The notes under the pieces are model-generated. The model was not told the origin of the DNA and ran no database searches. It saw nothing but the letters and a program-made list of their open reading frames with translations. A stretch of 64,000 nucleotides of DNA, from contig CM033721.1 of NCBI GenBank assembly GCA_019671005.1, forward strand, positions 51,936,864 through 52,000,863, read 5' to 3'. This document shows positions 43,936 to 57,744 of this stretch, piece after piece. The translations under genes were made by a program, and so were the position numbers. This DNA comes from Hibiscus mutabilis. Its lineage: Eukaryota; Streptophyta; Magnoliopsida; Malvales; Malvaceae. Numbering within the stretch: the first letter of the stretch is position 1; every line of letters begins with the position of its first letter.

Positions 43936-44935
43936 TAGCACTCTTCATCCCATACTCCTGGGTTATTCTTCCGAAGTAATATAAAGACAGGGTCACATTT
44001 TTCGGTTAACTGAGAAATGAACCGGGATATATAATTTAACCTCCCCAAGAAACCCTGAACTTCTATTTGTGTCCGAGGTAGAGGGAGATCTTGAATAGCT
44101 TTTACTTTATCAGGTTTGATCCCAAACCCTTTTCGACTAACCACAAAACCCAAGAGCTTTCCAAATGTGATAGAAAATGTGTACTGGGCCGAGTTGAGCT
44201 TTAACTGGTACTTTCTCAATTTTTGGAAAAGCTTTCTCAAGTTTTGAATATGGTCCTCTTCAGTTTGTGACTTGGCAATCATGTCATCCACATACACTTC
44301 AATTTTTTGTGCATCATGTTGTGGAAGAGGGTCACCATGGCTCTTTGATAAGTCACCCTAGCATTTTTTAGCCTAAACGACATCACCTTGTAACAAAACC
44401 TGCTCCACATGGTTACAAATGTAGTATTTTCCATGTCTTCAGGATGCATCTTTATTTGGTTGTACCGTAAGAAATCGTCCATAAAAGAGAACCACAAATG
44501 CCCTACGGTGTTGTCGACCAAAGCATCAATATGGTGTAAGGGAAAATTATCCTTAGGGCTTTCCCTATTGAGATCTCTATAGTCCATGCACATTTGAACT
44601 TTCCCATCTTTCTTAGGCACCGGGACTATATTTGTCACCCACTCCGGGTATTTGGCAACATTTAGAAAACCAGCCTCATACTACTTTTTCACTTCTTCAC
44701 AGATTTTTAGCAGCATGTCCGTCCTCATTCTTCTTACTTTTTGTTGAACTGGCTTGCATTCTGACCTTATCGGTAGCTTGTGTACCACAATGTATGTGTC
44801 TAACCCTGGCATATCTTGATAAGTCCAAGCAAAGATGTCCTTGAACTCTGATAACAGGTCTATCAACTCGTACCTAGTCTTGGGTGAGATAGTGGTGCCA
44901 ATCTTCACTTCTGTTCTTTCTTCATCAGTACCCAA
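43935..44935 (-). pseudogene. Tat/Ogre reverse transcriptase
   Basis: The reading covers LIDLLSEFKDIFAWTYQDMP, a stop near 44680, VPVPKKDGKVQMCMDYRDLN (about 44625-44565) and FSFMDDFLRYNQIKMHPED. The YVDD box is at about 44294-44283, in MYVDDMIAKSQTEEDH, just after a frame change, then LGFVVSRKGFGIKPDKVKAI to a stop at about 43933. RT would have copied the element RNA in cytoplasmic particles. Confidence 0.88.
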
Positions 44936-46455
44936 ATTGGGGATTTACACCTCTTCTTGGTGGGGTAGGATCTGCTTGTCCCTCACTTTCCATTAACTTG
45001 AGCAATTCATCTGGGACTTCATATTCTATCTCATCTTCTCCTTCATCAATCTCCTCCAGGTATAAAGGTTGCTCAAAATCTATCTCGGGATCAGATTCAG
45101 AGTCATTCATACGGTTAATAACAGAGACCCTGAAACGGTTTTGGAAATGAATAGGTATTAGGAAGAAAATTAAATATTCTTATGGAATGAATGAAATAAT
45201 AAATAGTAAATGTAATAAAAGAATGCAATAAATATGATGTTTTCCATTTAAGAAAATGTGGAAAGCATCCTCTTTCATTTAAAGCAAGCAAGTTAACATA
45301 GAAGCCCTTTACAAAAGATCCCTACTACTCGCGGGCAAAAGCGAGTAGGGTTGGTTCTGAGCATTACTCTGATTCAGACTTAAAAACTACAGGTAGGTCT
45401 ACACTGGTCCAATTGTTGAGTTTCTCTCCTGGGAAGCAAAGACAGATTCTAGACAGAAACTTGCCACTCTTTCCTTCTTCGGTTATCATGTTAACATCCA
45501 TTCCTTCTAATGCCTTGTTGAACCTTTCTTCCTCCTTGAGTTTGTCACCTTCCAGATTTGCTTCATGCACCTTTTGTTCGGCATTGATTATCCCACCAGA
45601 CAAGAAAATATGCTTCATATCAGAGTAAGTTATTGGTTCCCACAGAATATCTTCGCCCCTGAATCTGGCCTTCCTTTGCTCTTCTCTCATTTTCCATTCT
45701 AGCTTCCTTTGCAAAAAATTGGGCTTGTAACCGAGTCAGAACTGGTCCTTCTTGTTGATGACACTTTTGGCTCACAGACAACCTTGGAGGCTTCTTCCAA
45801 GACCATTTCCTTTCTTGTCTCCTCATCCCAAAGTCTCCCAAACCATCATCTTGGTACACTTGGACAGTCTGGGGCACGAGATCTTGTTTCTTTCCGCCAC
45901 AAAGGTAGCATTCACGAATTCTAAAGCTCTAAAGGAGCACTCAATGGCCTTCTCGTCCGTTTGGATGTAAGGAGCATCGGTCGTTACGAAGGTAATAATG
46001 TCTTGCTCGGCTCCTACACTCACCAACCTTCCTTCGATGATGGATTTTAATTTTTGGTGTAGTAATGAAGGTACGACCCCAGCTGAATGAATCCACAACC
46101 TTCATAGCAAAAAATTGTAAGTTGGCCTGATATCCATCACCACAAACTCGACCATGTACTCAGTAGGCCCGATTAACAGTGGTACTTCGATATTCCCGGT
46201 CACCTCTCTTTGGGTTCCATCAAAAGCTCTAACAGAATTGTGGCAGGGCTTTATGTGTGAACTATCAATGGGCAACCTTTGTAGAGTCGCCATCGGTAGC
46301 ACATTCAAGGCCAATCCATTGTCAATAAGTACTCTTGGCAAGACATGTCCCTTACAGTGAGTGGTAATATTCAAGGCCTTGGTCGACCCGATTCCCCCGT
46401 CTGGGATCTCATCGTCGCTAAAAGTGATATAGTTATCCGCGGCAATGTGGCCCAT
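44925..46455 (-). pseudogene. Tat/Ogre protease and protease-RT linker
   Basis: The protease site reads VLIDNGLALNVLPMATLQRL at about 46345-46285, followed by LLIGPTEYMVEFVVMDIRP. The usual DNGSALN wording appears with a leucine in place of serine. A stop near 46100 is followed by HSAGVVPSLLHQKLKSI and TTDAPYIQTDEKAIECSFRA, a conserved linker of these elements. An acidic linker (45110-44925, with EIDEGEDEIEYEVPDE) precedes RT. Several frame changes are present between 45880 and 45110. Confidence 0.8.
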
Positions 46456-46977
46456 TATTCAGTCTAATTTGCTTACCGAGATGTTGTTTGGGACGAATAT
46501 CTGGTTCAACACCTTCAACAGCGCGCTACGATGTTTTTCTGAGCATAACAATAATTTCAATACTGAAATCCGAGCTTGTTTATTTCGAAGTTGCTCGACA
46601 ATGCTATACTCACTATGCTTCAAGAATCTCAAGAACTCTTGTGCTTGCGCCTCTGTCATTGGCTCATAAATCTTCGACGAGGTTCTTCTCCAAATACTTC
46701 TCGGGCTCGGTCATTACAGCCTTACCATTGTCTTTTGGTACTTCTGCCACTTTTGACATTTTCGGTGAATAACACCTACCACTTTTTGTGAAGTGTCCCA
46801 CCTCGCTTACTGTCTCAACTTTCAGATCCGCCGATTTCTCCTCTTGTACCAGCTTCACCTCTTCGGGTGACTCCTCATTTCCTTGCTATTCTGAGCTATC
46901 TGGTACTGAGATGTTAGTGGCATAGCTCAAAGGAACTTTTCGAGTGTCTTTGAAAGGAAATGATGTTAGAGCTGAGA

Positions 46978-48680
46978 TTACAAGCTTAGAGGCCATTTTA
47001 AACTCCCTTCTTGAGGTGGGCTTTCCTTTCTTGGCTTGAGCGAGATCCTAAACGGCCTATCTACCCCGTATTGGACCTTGGGGTCATCTGACGTGCACAC
47101 GTTCGATTCCTTCTTTCCTTTGACCTTTTCAAAGAATTCGATCTCCTTATTTTCCATCAACTTTTGAGCTACTTGCTTGAAATCTTCACAATGTTGGATT
47201 TCATGTCCCTTCTCTTGGTGATATTCACAGTAAAGGCCACATTCTTCTTGTACTATTTCCATGCCTCTCTCAATTAGGCGTGTCATGCATAACTGTTGGA
47301 ATACCCACCTCAAAGGGGATTTAATCTTAGCCACACTCCCTTTTGCCTTCCTAGTGTATTCCACGTCGATGGCATTCACACCACGACCTTCATGGTTTGG
47401 TAGCGGGTTAGCACCTACATTTGGTTCATCCAATTTCAATACCACAGTCTTGATCATGTTTTGAACAAACTTTTTAAACGTGATGCAATTTTCAATTAAG
47501 TACCTCGGGACACCGGTATGATGATCGCAATTTGCCTTGGGATCATACTATGCGGAGTAGGGTGGCTCAAATGGAGTGACATAATATGGCCTAACCAAAT
47601 CAGCCTTGTATAGCTGTGAGTATAGTTCGGCGCGACACTGACAAAGGAGTGAATGACATCTTCTCATTTTCCTTCTTTGAGGGTCTTGTCTCTTTCTTGT
47701 TTGGGCTTTGTCCGCCTCTGGTTACGCCTCATGGTTGAGAGATAGTGAAATTCTTCGGGGTAGTGTAGGTGCTTGTTGCATTCACCTCATTATCCTTCCT
47801 TTTGTAGTTCTTTCGAGAATTTTCTCTACTATCAATTCTTCCACTATTTCAAGAATTCTTCGGTTTATCAATCGGTCAAACAACGTGCCCCTCAAAGTGT
47901 TCACAAACATTGGTGTAATCTTATACTCAGGGATTGGTAGTTGAATCTGAGCAGCTATACGTGCCACCTTTGAGCATACTGACGCAAACTCGTATTTGAC
48001 CTTTGTTTCATCCTTTCTAACATGATTCAGTTTGGTGTCATGTCGGTCACATGCTTGTATTGTTCTATAAAGGCCCTTGAAAGATCCTTCCATGATTTAA
48101 TATTAACTCGACTGAGCTGAGTATACCACCGGGTTACAGAACCGGTTAAACTATCTTGAAAACAATGAATGAGTATTTTCTCATCTTTGATAAAAGTTGC
48201 CATCTTTCAACAATACATGGTGATGTGAGCCGAGGGGCAAGTCGTTCCATCATACTTATCGAAATTAGGAACTTTGAATTTCGGTGGAAGCACTAAATCC
48301 TCCACGAGGCTCAAATCACTAGCATCATTCTCTTGCTCATCTATTCCTTGCAAGGTCCAAAACCTTTCTTCAAAGAAACAGAATCTCTCCTCGTACTTCT
48401 TTTCCACCTCGGCCCTAATCATTTCCTCTACCTCATTCATCATGCTTAGATCCGGCACTTCGTTATCTAGACCTGTCTCTACATCAATGGGCTGATTTGA
48501 AGAAACTCCCTGATGGTGGCTAGGAGATGCTCTCGCGAGATTGATGTATACTTTCTTTTTTGGATTCAGCATTTCTAGTTGGGACTTCTCATGAAGTGTA
48601 ATCCCTTCCATTCCTTCCTCATTCAAGCTGTCAACAGAGACCCCTTCCTTGCCAAGATTCTTGTCTAATAGAACGGTCAA
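46978..48680 (-). pseudogene. Tat/Ogre Gag
   Basis: Gag includes LVLPPKFKVPNFDKYDGTTC (about 48295-48235), a stop after AHITMYC, SLTGSVTRWYTQLSRVNIKS (about 48160-48100), YEFASVCSKVARIAAQIQLP and FVNTLRGTLFDRLINR (about 47990-47860). Downstream, CEYHQEKGHEIQHC at about 47225-47185 is a zinc-finger-like C-X3-H-X4-H-X4-C. Frame breaks occur near 48205, 47780 and 47460. The segment 46978-46459 continues into the protease with a linker. Confidence 0.85.
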
Positions 48681-49151
48681 CTAAGCAACAACTGAAACTT
48701 GTGACTGGGTGATCTGATCCATGATGCTTTGTTCAACCCCGTCCAAATGTGCTTCGAGATCCCTTTGACCTTGTTCTACCTTGGCCATCATTTCTTTCAT
48801 TGTCCTTGTTTGCAAGCGGGTACCGTACGAGCGCGAAATGGTCACAGATTTAAACTCTCACTTTCTTTCTGTCAGGATATTTCTCATGATTAATTTCATT
48901 GATTAATTGATTAATACATGATATATACGGTGGAATGTAATGCACGACACGGATGATGAAATAAGATATGTACGAGAATATATGCAGATAACGGTGTTGA
49001 TCCTGTAGGTGATCACCCTAGGATAACTTTCATTGAAAATAAATAGGTCTTCATTACAAAACAGACAAAGCGAATTCCTATAGATAGACGCCAGCCCTAA
49101 CTCCTAGTTCTTCGATAGCTCGAAGTAGTTGAATGAATCTTGGTGCTTCGT

Positions 49152-51366
49152 CTATCCCCAGGCAATAAAAGGGCGAAGAGCTTCGGCTTCCGCGGCTAGA
49201 GTCCTTACATGTTGGCCCACTTCTTGTACCTGAACCATCAAAGTTGTGTTGTAGTCATCCCGGTCTTGAATCATCCTAGTGGTATCACGAAGTCGCCTTA
49301 GCCAATAATTGTCTCCACCCTCCGCAACTTCCTCGAGGACCAAGATTTAGCCCAAGTAGTCTTGAATTGTAGCCTCTAGTGTCTCAATCTGGGCTTGAAG
49401 TGTCACATTCTCTTACTGGCTAGCCTGATGTTCGAAGAAGCCATTCGATCACGGTACTCTTGGAGAGAAAGATCCAACTCCGCTATCCTCCCTTCCAATG
49501 GTATTATGGGCTCGGCTTTGATTCAGACTCTCAAAAGTAGTGTTATACAGATTTTGCATCTATTGCAGCCGATTCTTATTGTCATGTGCTTTTCTCTTCC
49601 ACGCGACACTATTTTCTTTTTCCCAACTTATAACTTGTTTACCTTTTTCTTCCTCTTGCTTAGCTTTCTCTCTTTCCCGATGGACTGTTCTCTTAAAAGC
49701 TTTTCTCTCGTTCTCGATGATCAACTTGTTGCTTTCCCTTTCTTTCTCAATCACTTGCTTGCCTTTCCTCTTTTCTTCATCGATTAAATGTGGGTCATTT
49801 TCTCTTTCTTTCTCAATTGTTATAAATGTTTTCTGATCGGTGTTTTGTACCAAAGCTTGAAGCTTGATAGTATCATTTTGGTAAAGGGTATTTCTTTCTT
49901 TTAGATCCGCGTTTTCTTTCCTTAGGTCCTTGACTGTCCTATCGCGTATGTCTACGTCCAAACTCACCTTGTAGAGCTCGCTCACATGCTCAGTTTGCAA
50001 AGCTTCCATCTTCTTCTTAACCTCTTCGAGCTCACTCCTCAAAATGTCAGCCTCAGAAAGGACTATCCTCATGTGCTTTTTTAATGTCATGGTTGGTCCT
50101 TGATCCGACCTTGGAATCTCATCATTGATTCTCTAAAATCTCCAAAAATCATAATCAGGAGTGAACATACACGTGCGATCTTCCTCGACCCTTATACGGT
50201 AGCAATGATCCCAACCCAAGATATATTCTGAACTTTCTCTTTGAACTTACCCTTGAAAGCAAATTCAGTACGGCTCAATCCAGAAGTAACAGGAATAAAC
50301 TGTCGAGACCCAAATTGCCTGGATACTAATAAAGGGGCGCAATCAATCCATTCGTACAATCCAGAAGCATTAGCCAATTGTAATCTCCGCACAGATACAA
50401 GAAATAAGGGATACTGCCTAACCAAGGTACCCGCCAAACTATATCATTATCTTGGAGGTTCTTGAGAATCGTAACCCATTTAACCTTTTTGATGTCTTAT
50501 ATCCACTCCTTGGCCATATACGCTTGCAAGGAAGAGAAATCCTCAAACAAAACACCAGGTAAAACTATTTTTGGCGTCTCCCAAAAATGACTTTGGATCC
50601 AAACCTGAAGCAACTATGCATAACCTCTAAAACGCCCCTCTTCATGCCTTCAGATAGCATTCAGAGTAATGAAAGTTTCGGCCAAGATTGCCGGTGTCGG
50701 GTTCGCCTTTCTCTTCAAGTGCTCGAGCACATCTAAAACATCCACATCAATGTCATTCAAAACCCTCAGAAAAATGATCAATCCATATATTCCTAGAGCA
50801 ACCAAGTCCATCTTCATAACCTCATCTGGATGTGTGGGTATTAAATCTCGAATGCACTCCTACGAAAAGGATAGCCTATATTCTCGGTGTTGAATCAATC
50901 ATTTCACCCATTCCTTACTCATTCCGGTGATGTCCTTGAGCTTGGCTGGGTAATTCTGAGACTTCGGGTGTTTAGAGCAGATCCAATCCTTCTTGACACC
51001 TTTGTGATGGAGTAGAGCCGTATATTCTTCGATTGTGGGCATCATGTCCTCCCCATTAAAGGTGAAACAACAAAAGGCAGGATTCAAACATTCAAATAAG
51101 GCTCAGAACAAAGGTTCATTAATTCTAACGTACATCAAGTCGACTATGTCACCATAATTCTCACGAAACAAATTCTTCAATCTTCGATCCCAGCTTTCCC
51201 ATATTTCTTTCAACTCGTAGAGATCACTTTGTTGAAGACTTACGTAAGTGTACCCCGGTACTATGCGTTCATTCGGCAAACTGTCATCATGAACTCTTTG
51301 GTTGACCTCGGACCAATGTCGGACTTGCGAGTTGATTTCTTCCTTCTTAAATAACCTCTCATCCAT
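49152..51366 (-). pseudogene. Tat/Ogre ORF1 (DUF7745-like) and coiled-coil tail
   Basis: From 51366 the frame reads EINSQVRHWSEVNQRVHDD, LQQSDLYELKEIWESWDRRL, an in-frame stop at 51100-51102, then NPAFCCFTFNGEDMMPTIEE and ITGMSKEWV. A second block (50437-50192) has CAPLLVSRQFGSRQFIPVTS. These are the words of the ORF1 that precedes Gag in Ogre-like elements, often labelled DUF7745 in cotton annotations (recalled). A long coiled coil rich in Glu and Lys follows (50090-49560) and the frame resumes at 49343. The function of ORF1 is unknown. Stops and frame changes disable it. Confidence 0.75.
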
Positions 51367-52014
51367 AGTGAAAGCTCTTTAATCGGGCAAACCACCTCAA
51401 TTCAACACTTTTATGTCATGAAATGAATACAAAAGCAAAAACCAAACACAAAAGAAATAAGTTAGTATCGGATAAAATAAATAATGAAGCAGTAAAACAG
51501 AGAAGATAAACAAACAGAGCAAGAAAATAAACAGCCCTATTCACATCTCGTCTAAAACACCTAGGTTAACCGCATGGCTCTAAAAGGGATGGGTTTTCGC
51601 TACATGCAGTTTTGGTACTAGAAGGTACCCGAATTGTCCTCGTTGTCCCGTACTAAGGGTGGCAAGGCCCCCGATCGTCACCCATTATAGGTTCATTTCA
51701 ACCAAGTTCAATTCAGGGGGACCCTTTCGCTATGTCCATACGGAGAAATAATATTCCCACAAAAACATAAGGTAATCGAGCCCCGAAGGTACTTACTAGG
51801 CCCATACGGAAGAACAATATCCTCACGAAAGCACTAGCATTTCCCCTCGCCCCACTTAAACGGACGGGTTTATATGCCAAATTTTAAATGCGTTAAAATA
51901 AACTCGCATTTATAAACAAATATCAACTTAATTGTCACTTTAACTTGCAACTTCCAATATTAAATAAGTGGTAAATTTTTTAGGCCTAACTCTCTTTTTG
52001 TAAAAATAAAAATA
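51367..52014 (-). other. Tat/Ogre leader between primer site and ORF1
   Basis: Non-coding. It holds the two short direct-repeat-like stretches CCATACGGAGAAATAATATT and CCATACGGAAGAACAATATC near 51735 and 51803, about 68 bases apart. The - strand 5' leader of such elements usually carries the packaging signal. No further feature is recognised. Confidence 0.5.
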
Positions 52015-52033
52015 GTCCCCAGCGGAGTCGCCA
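52015..52033 (-). other. Tat/Ogre primer binding site (tRNA-Arg)
   Basis: The - strand reads TGGCGACTCCGCTGGGGAC, complementary to the 3' end of a plant tRNA-Arg including the CCA. It lies three bases inside the 5' LTR. Use of tRNA-Arg is a known trait of Ogre elements. Confidence 0.82.
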
Positions 52034-52036
52034 TGT

Positions 52037-55000
52037 TGTAGCGAGATTTTTGAGTTCGAAGATGTCGAGGGTTTCCCACTTTTATTGAAAACATTTTATT
52101 AAAAGGGAAATTTTCTAAAAATCGTGTTTTGGAAATAAATAGACTGGAGTCGCCACAGGGTCACTTGGGTTAGGTAGACCGGACACCGAAAACAAAACCA
52201 GAGATTTTAAGTTCCGGAGTCGGTTACGTGTGGGGAATGATTAGCACCCCCACAACGCCCAAAATTGGTACCAAAAGTTTTACCACTTACCTAATATTGG
52301 AGATCGCAAATTTAGAGTGACGATTTAATTGAAATTTGGTTATACAAACGAGTTTATTTTAAGGGTCCTAATATTCGAGAAAGAACACCCGAACCACCAC
52401 CACTACGACTGGTATTGGCCACATTCGTTCCCAAATAAAAGGACACCGCATAACATAACATATTCCAATATGCAAGAATTGAAAAACAATTTGAATAAGC
52501 ATACATGACAAATCAATATAAATGAAGACATAAAAAACAAGACCCCAAATTACCACCTCTAAGCATGTATTACATGGAAACTATGTTATATATTATAAAA
52601 GTTACATATATATACATTATATAGATTCCATATATTATATATTTTAAAACCATATATTATATACATACTTTATAAAACTATATTATGTATATACTATATT
52701 TTATAACAAACTATATTTATTACCTATAGATTAAATACATTACAAATCTACATAAAAAACATATATTATATGCTTCGTAAAAAAACTATATATATCACAT
52801 ATGTAAAACTATATATTATGTATGTTAAAACCATATATTTATAGATATAATAAAACTTTGTATTAAATACTATGCCATACATTATATAGAAACTAGGCAA
52901 TATACTACATATAAACAAATATAACAATTAACATACTAATATAACATACATACATTAAAGGCCACATTATAACATATACAAACATAAAACAATGACTGAA
53001 ATTAAAGGAAACTAAAATGCAAGGCTGAAATTAAAAATGCATGGTTATAAGAAGAATACTAAAAGAGGGACTAAATTGAAGCAAAATGAAATTTGAAGGC
53101 CAAAATTAGAAGAAGAGAAGACTCAATTGAAACAGGGGACGATATTGTAAAACAAACCAAAATGGCAGGGACCCGGGGAGTGTTTTAAAGAGCCAGAATG
53201 GCCAAACAGTAAATACGAGGGGACGGGGGGATTTATTATGCAATTTCCCTTTTTTTTAAAAAAACCCGTATATAATACACATTTTAAATAAAAGGTGAAA
53301 TTTGTAATATTTCATAAAAAAAACACAGAAATGCTCTATCCTTCCCCCTTTTCCCTAATAAACACCGTCGTAGTGTTCATCACAAACCCAGAACACCGCC
53401 GCATTTTTCAATTTCTGGCGACACTTTGCCGTGTCGACCGCCGCTCGCCAGCGGTCAGCGAACTTAAAATCACCCTAAAAACCTCTCGATTGCCCCAAAA
53501 TCGAATCTAAACCTAAATTGAGCATAGATCCCTCAAAAATAACCTAAAAATCAACTTTCTCAAAAAGAACCGAAGTGGCAATCCCCTTTTTGCTTGCCCC
53601 CTTCACCGGTTCACCACTCACGGCCTTGCAGAGACCGGACAACTTATCATCGTCGAGGAAGTGCAACCACACGAAAAATGAGTCGACACTGAAGGTAAAA
53701 AAGCTAAAACCCTAGATCTGTGTATATGTGTTTCGAAAAATAGAAGAAGAGTGATGATACCTCTGAAATTTTGTTGTTCTTTATTGCTTGAAAATCTAGA
53801 ATCGATCCCTTTTACAATTGTTAGGCTTTTTGGTTATATAGCCGAAATACATTAATTTGGATACATGCAAAGTTAAAATTTTCTTTGATTGCTTATGATT
53901 ACTTGCTTGGATTGTTATTGCCTGCAAATTTTTTAGTTTTTCTTTTGCTATTTCGGTTGTCTAATGCCCTATTTTCTTTTGTCGTATGTTGCTGGTGCAC
54001 TCGAATGAGGAAGGAGACGGTGACTGGTCATGGCAGATGGCATGGAGGAATTGAATGGTCAGGCGCGTGGCTCGCACTCGCGCGTGAAAGCTACAGAGCC
54101 GGCACGTGCAATGTACGCGAGAGTCGAACAGTCAAATTAGACCTGGGCCGTTGGATCAGATATGATCCAACGGCTGAGATTTCGCCTAAAATGGATGGTC
54201 CAAATGGCATCTGAGGGTTGACGTGGCAGGACTAGATGGCGACACGTGGTGCATGGAGAACTGAAAAGTCTCGCGCGTGAGCTGCACGCGCGCGTGGGAG
54301 ACGGAATGTTCGCGTGTGGTGGAGCGTGTGGAAACTGGCCGGTCATCTCCATTTAATCCCAACCGTTGGATCAAAATTTGATCCTACGACTTAGATTCGG
54401 CGGCTGCAAGGGAACAAAGGGGCATTAGGGTTATTTTGGTTTAATGATTTTGGGCTCAGTGGGCTGATGTAATATAAATATTTTAACTCTTGGGCTTATA
54501 ATGTAAATGGACAATTATATCTATAAACTTGGTTTTTATTTATGACATTGGCTTTATTTAATATTAATCCTTTTTTAATTTTTAAAATAGTTATATGATG
54601 ATGATAATAATAATAATAATAACAATAATAATACATAATATAACATACATATATAATATGCATACACACATATATGTAAACAAACATTCAAACAATAGTA
54701 CATATACACATCATACTCTTAATAGCATAATAATACAATATTTCGTCCAATATACATACTCACATTCATATTTAAATATTAATGACATTAATAAATAAAT
54801 ACATACATGCAAGCAACCTATACATATAATATACATATAATCATGCATTGCATATAATAAATATACACACGTACGTTACATATATTCATATACCACATAC
54901 ATATAAACATACAGTTATGCCTAAATAAATAGTGACACATACATTAAATGTATAATAATGACTCATATTAATAGTAATATATATATATATATTTTTTCCT

Positions 55001-55125
55001 TTTGGATTTTAACACAACCATATACACATATATAGTTAATAATTAAACAACAGCCCACATAAGCCCATTATTATAAAAGCATGAATAAAAAAAGGGGTCC
55101 ACCCTGGACAAAATTAGTGATTACA
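52037..55125 (-). repeat. Tat/Ogre 5' LTR
   Basis: It pairs with 37159-40247 and has the same length. The AT-rich repeats lie at about 52560-52900. The palindrome is imperfect here (CCGTTGGATCAGATATGATC, about 54148-54173), and ACGT boxes lie at 54219-54226 and 54242-54249. The microsatellite near 54596-54640 is short. Confidence 0.93.
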
Positions 55126-55829
55126 GGCAGGGTGGGTGCGAAGGATGCTCTTTCTGTACTTATTTTCGTCAAAAAAATTTACTCTCATCCCCGCCCCACA
55201 ACCCGTTGCGAATATAAAATTTAAGACCATCCATGCCCCGTGACCCGCAAGGTTAAAACTATCCCACCCGACTACTCACGTGGTTCTTAGACCCACCTAA
55301 TCCTTTTTATGCACGTCCAATGATCCACTTCATATAATATATTTATAAGTATTAATTAAATAAATTTATACCAATTTTGTTATGAAAAAAAAGAAATATA
55401 TGTCATTTAGACTCCCACCACATGTGACATTATTTCAACTATCACAATTTAACAAATAATCATAATAAGTTTTTGAAACCTTTAATTGGTAAATTAAAAT
55501 ATAAATTTAATACGGATTTAAAAATTTTAAAAACAAAGTACTTACAAAATTCTAAATAAAAACAATGTCTCAAATACATCATAAATATCTTTAAATGCAA
55601 AAATTTTAAATATCAATCAATACATGTCACTCATGTAACTTGGTTGCTTCAATATCACATTCATCTTCTAATTCTTCTATCAATTATGAGCATGATATCT
55701 TTTGAACGTCACCTGAACCTGCATATGTAAACTTCCTTATGAGTAACTTGCACTTCTATTTAACAAATAAGTTTAATGTAAAAATATATGTTATTAATTT
55801 ATAAATAAACTTAAAGTAAAAAATAATAA

Positions 55830-57744
55830 GTTACCTTCAATATCAGCCCAAATCTAATTTTGAGTACACATTAAAGCCTCAACAGTTTTCGGTAGAAATC
55901 GACTGCGATAAGGATCAAGTACTCTGCCACTAGTGCTAAAAGCAGATTCCGAAAGGACTGTAGAAATAGGAATGCTTAAAATGTCCCTAGCTATTTGTTG
56001 AAGAATGAAATATGTGTTTCCATTTGTCTTCCACCAGGTGAGGATATCAAAATCATCATAAAGTGGTACATTAAAAGCTTCCAAATATTTCTCCAAATCT
56101 GATTTTTTTCATAATTGTGACTTTTATCTTGCTCTATAAATTGTGCAAATTCTTGCATATATGCATCTCCTCCAATGTGACCAGTATCACTAGGCACCTG
56201 AGAACTAATAGCTTGAATCCCACTAACTTTAGACTCGTATTCATCCCAACTGACGAAGAAAAGTACTGATTCTACTTACCTCCATTTCAGCTTCATTATG
56301 ATCAAATATCTTTTTGAAATAAAAGTGAACAAGGGCCATTTTGTATCTTAGATCAAAGTATTGTTGCTATACCCATTAGACCATTAACACCATTCCAGTA
56401 CTTGTGTTTGTCTAATATCATTTGTGCCATTTTCTTTATATAATCATAAGGAAACGAAAGCCAACTAGATATAGCAAGTCTAAGAGTACAAATTTTGGGA
56501 AAGTAAATATTGGCAGTGGGAAATCTTGAAGCTGAGAAATCAAGGGTGGTAGTACTAAATACTTCCAATTTTTTACATATTTTCCCTACTTTTTCCCAAT
56601 CTTCACTAATTGGTGGATTCTTATAAAGATTATCTCATCCACTCAAAACAACAAACACCAACCTATACTTTATAGCAATTGCAAGCATTTCAAAAGTAGA
56701 ATTCCACCGAGTCTTGCAATCAAGTGATTTTTTTTGTATTTAGGAACTAATTGTTTAACTACTTGCTCAAATTTTTGGATTCTTTTATCAGAAGCAGTCC
56801 AAAACACAACACTATCCTTGATTCTTTGGACACCATCAGCTAGAACAACACTTAATCCCTCTTGAAAAATTAGATTTAATATATGACCACAACAACGCAT
56901 ATGAAAAAATTAGCCGTGCAAAAGAAGGTAACCGTAAGGAAACTCCTCACGAAAAATAATCATCATTGCATCATTAGTTGTACAATTATCCACAATAATA
57001 GCAGACAATCTAAGATCAAGATTCTAAGATTGAATGCATTCCTTCAAAGTGTCAGCAAGTACCTCAGCGGTATGAGGGACTGGGACATAACAAAACCTGT
57101 CATATACCTTATGATTCGACTTTGTAGTCTCCAAACATTATCAATAAAATGTGTAGTGACAACCATATAACCTTTTCTTTGGTTGTTGGTGCTTCACATG
57201 TCCGTAGTTAAGGCAATTCGGCTCTTCGCTTTTCCCAACAAAGCACTAATATTCTCTTTTTCATAAACATATCTTTGCATGATGTCTTTCTTAGTTATAT
57301 TACGGCTAGGTACTTTGAACCCAGGTTGAAGTGTTTTAGAATACTTTCTAAAACCACAATGCTCAACCATGCTAATAGGGTACTCATGCAAAATAATCAT
57401 CTCTTCCAAGTCTCTTCTCTCATCCTCTTGGTGGGATTCATATGTATCAAGGGCAATGTGTCACTTTTGCCGGTAGGATTAACCTTTATGCCAAACAATC
57501 TAGTTTTTCGTATATCTTAACATACTCTTTTTGGAAAAAAAATTATATGTTCTTTTAAATGGGTTGTTCCAGTTCTTCTTCCACTAGCAAGAATCTTGGA
57601 ACAATAATTGCACTCGACTTTTATGGCATCATCGACTCTCTTTCTTGTGAAATTGGTCAAAACTGATGATGTATGTCTACTAGTTAAAGGTAGAATAGAA
57701 GGATCCTTTGAAGCATTATCTAGAGGACTTTTGTCATCATCCAA
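55830..57744 (-). pseudogene. hAT transposase (BED finger, RNase H-like, C-terminal dimerisation)
   Basis: From 57744 the frame has a BED-type zinc finger with CNYCSKIL and HLKEH. The next segment ends KSRIALTTDM at the start of the catalytic region (about 57200). MRCCGHILNLIFQEGLSVVL (about 56900-56840) is the conserved CxxH-type block. KHKYWNGVNGLMGIATI (about 56405-56355) follows. The C-terminal dimerisation block contains ILSIPISTVLSESAFSTSGR and LPKTVEALMCTQN (about 55985-55857), then a stop inside the usual Q-N-x-I-W. Stops and frame changes throughout make it non-functional. Closest in wording to RICESLEEPER/DAYSLEEPER-type hAT proteins. Confidence 0.85.

Larger units (their letters stand above)
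37159..55125 (-). mobile_element. Tat/Ogre-type Ty3/gypsy retrotransposon, 18 kb
   Basis: Two LTRs of 3,089 bp each (37159-40247 and 52037-55125) and a perfect GGCAG duplication (37154-37158 and 55126-55130) define the element. On the - strand it has a tRNA-Arg primer site, an ORF1 before Gag, then Gag, protease, RT, two RNase H domains and integrase. The second RNase H (FDGACN type) and ORF1 are hallmarks of the Tat/Ogre lineage. Coding parts are broken at many places, so this copy is inactive. It inserted 19 bp inside the left end of a hAT element. Confidence 0.93.
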
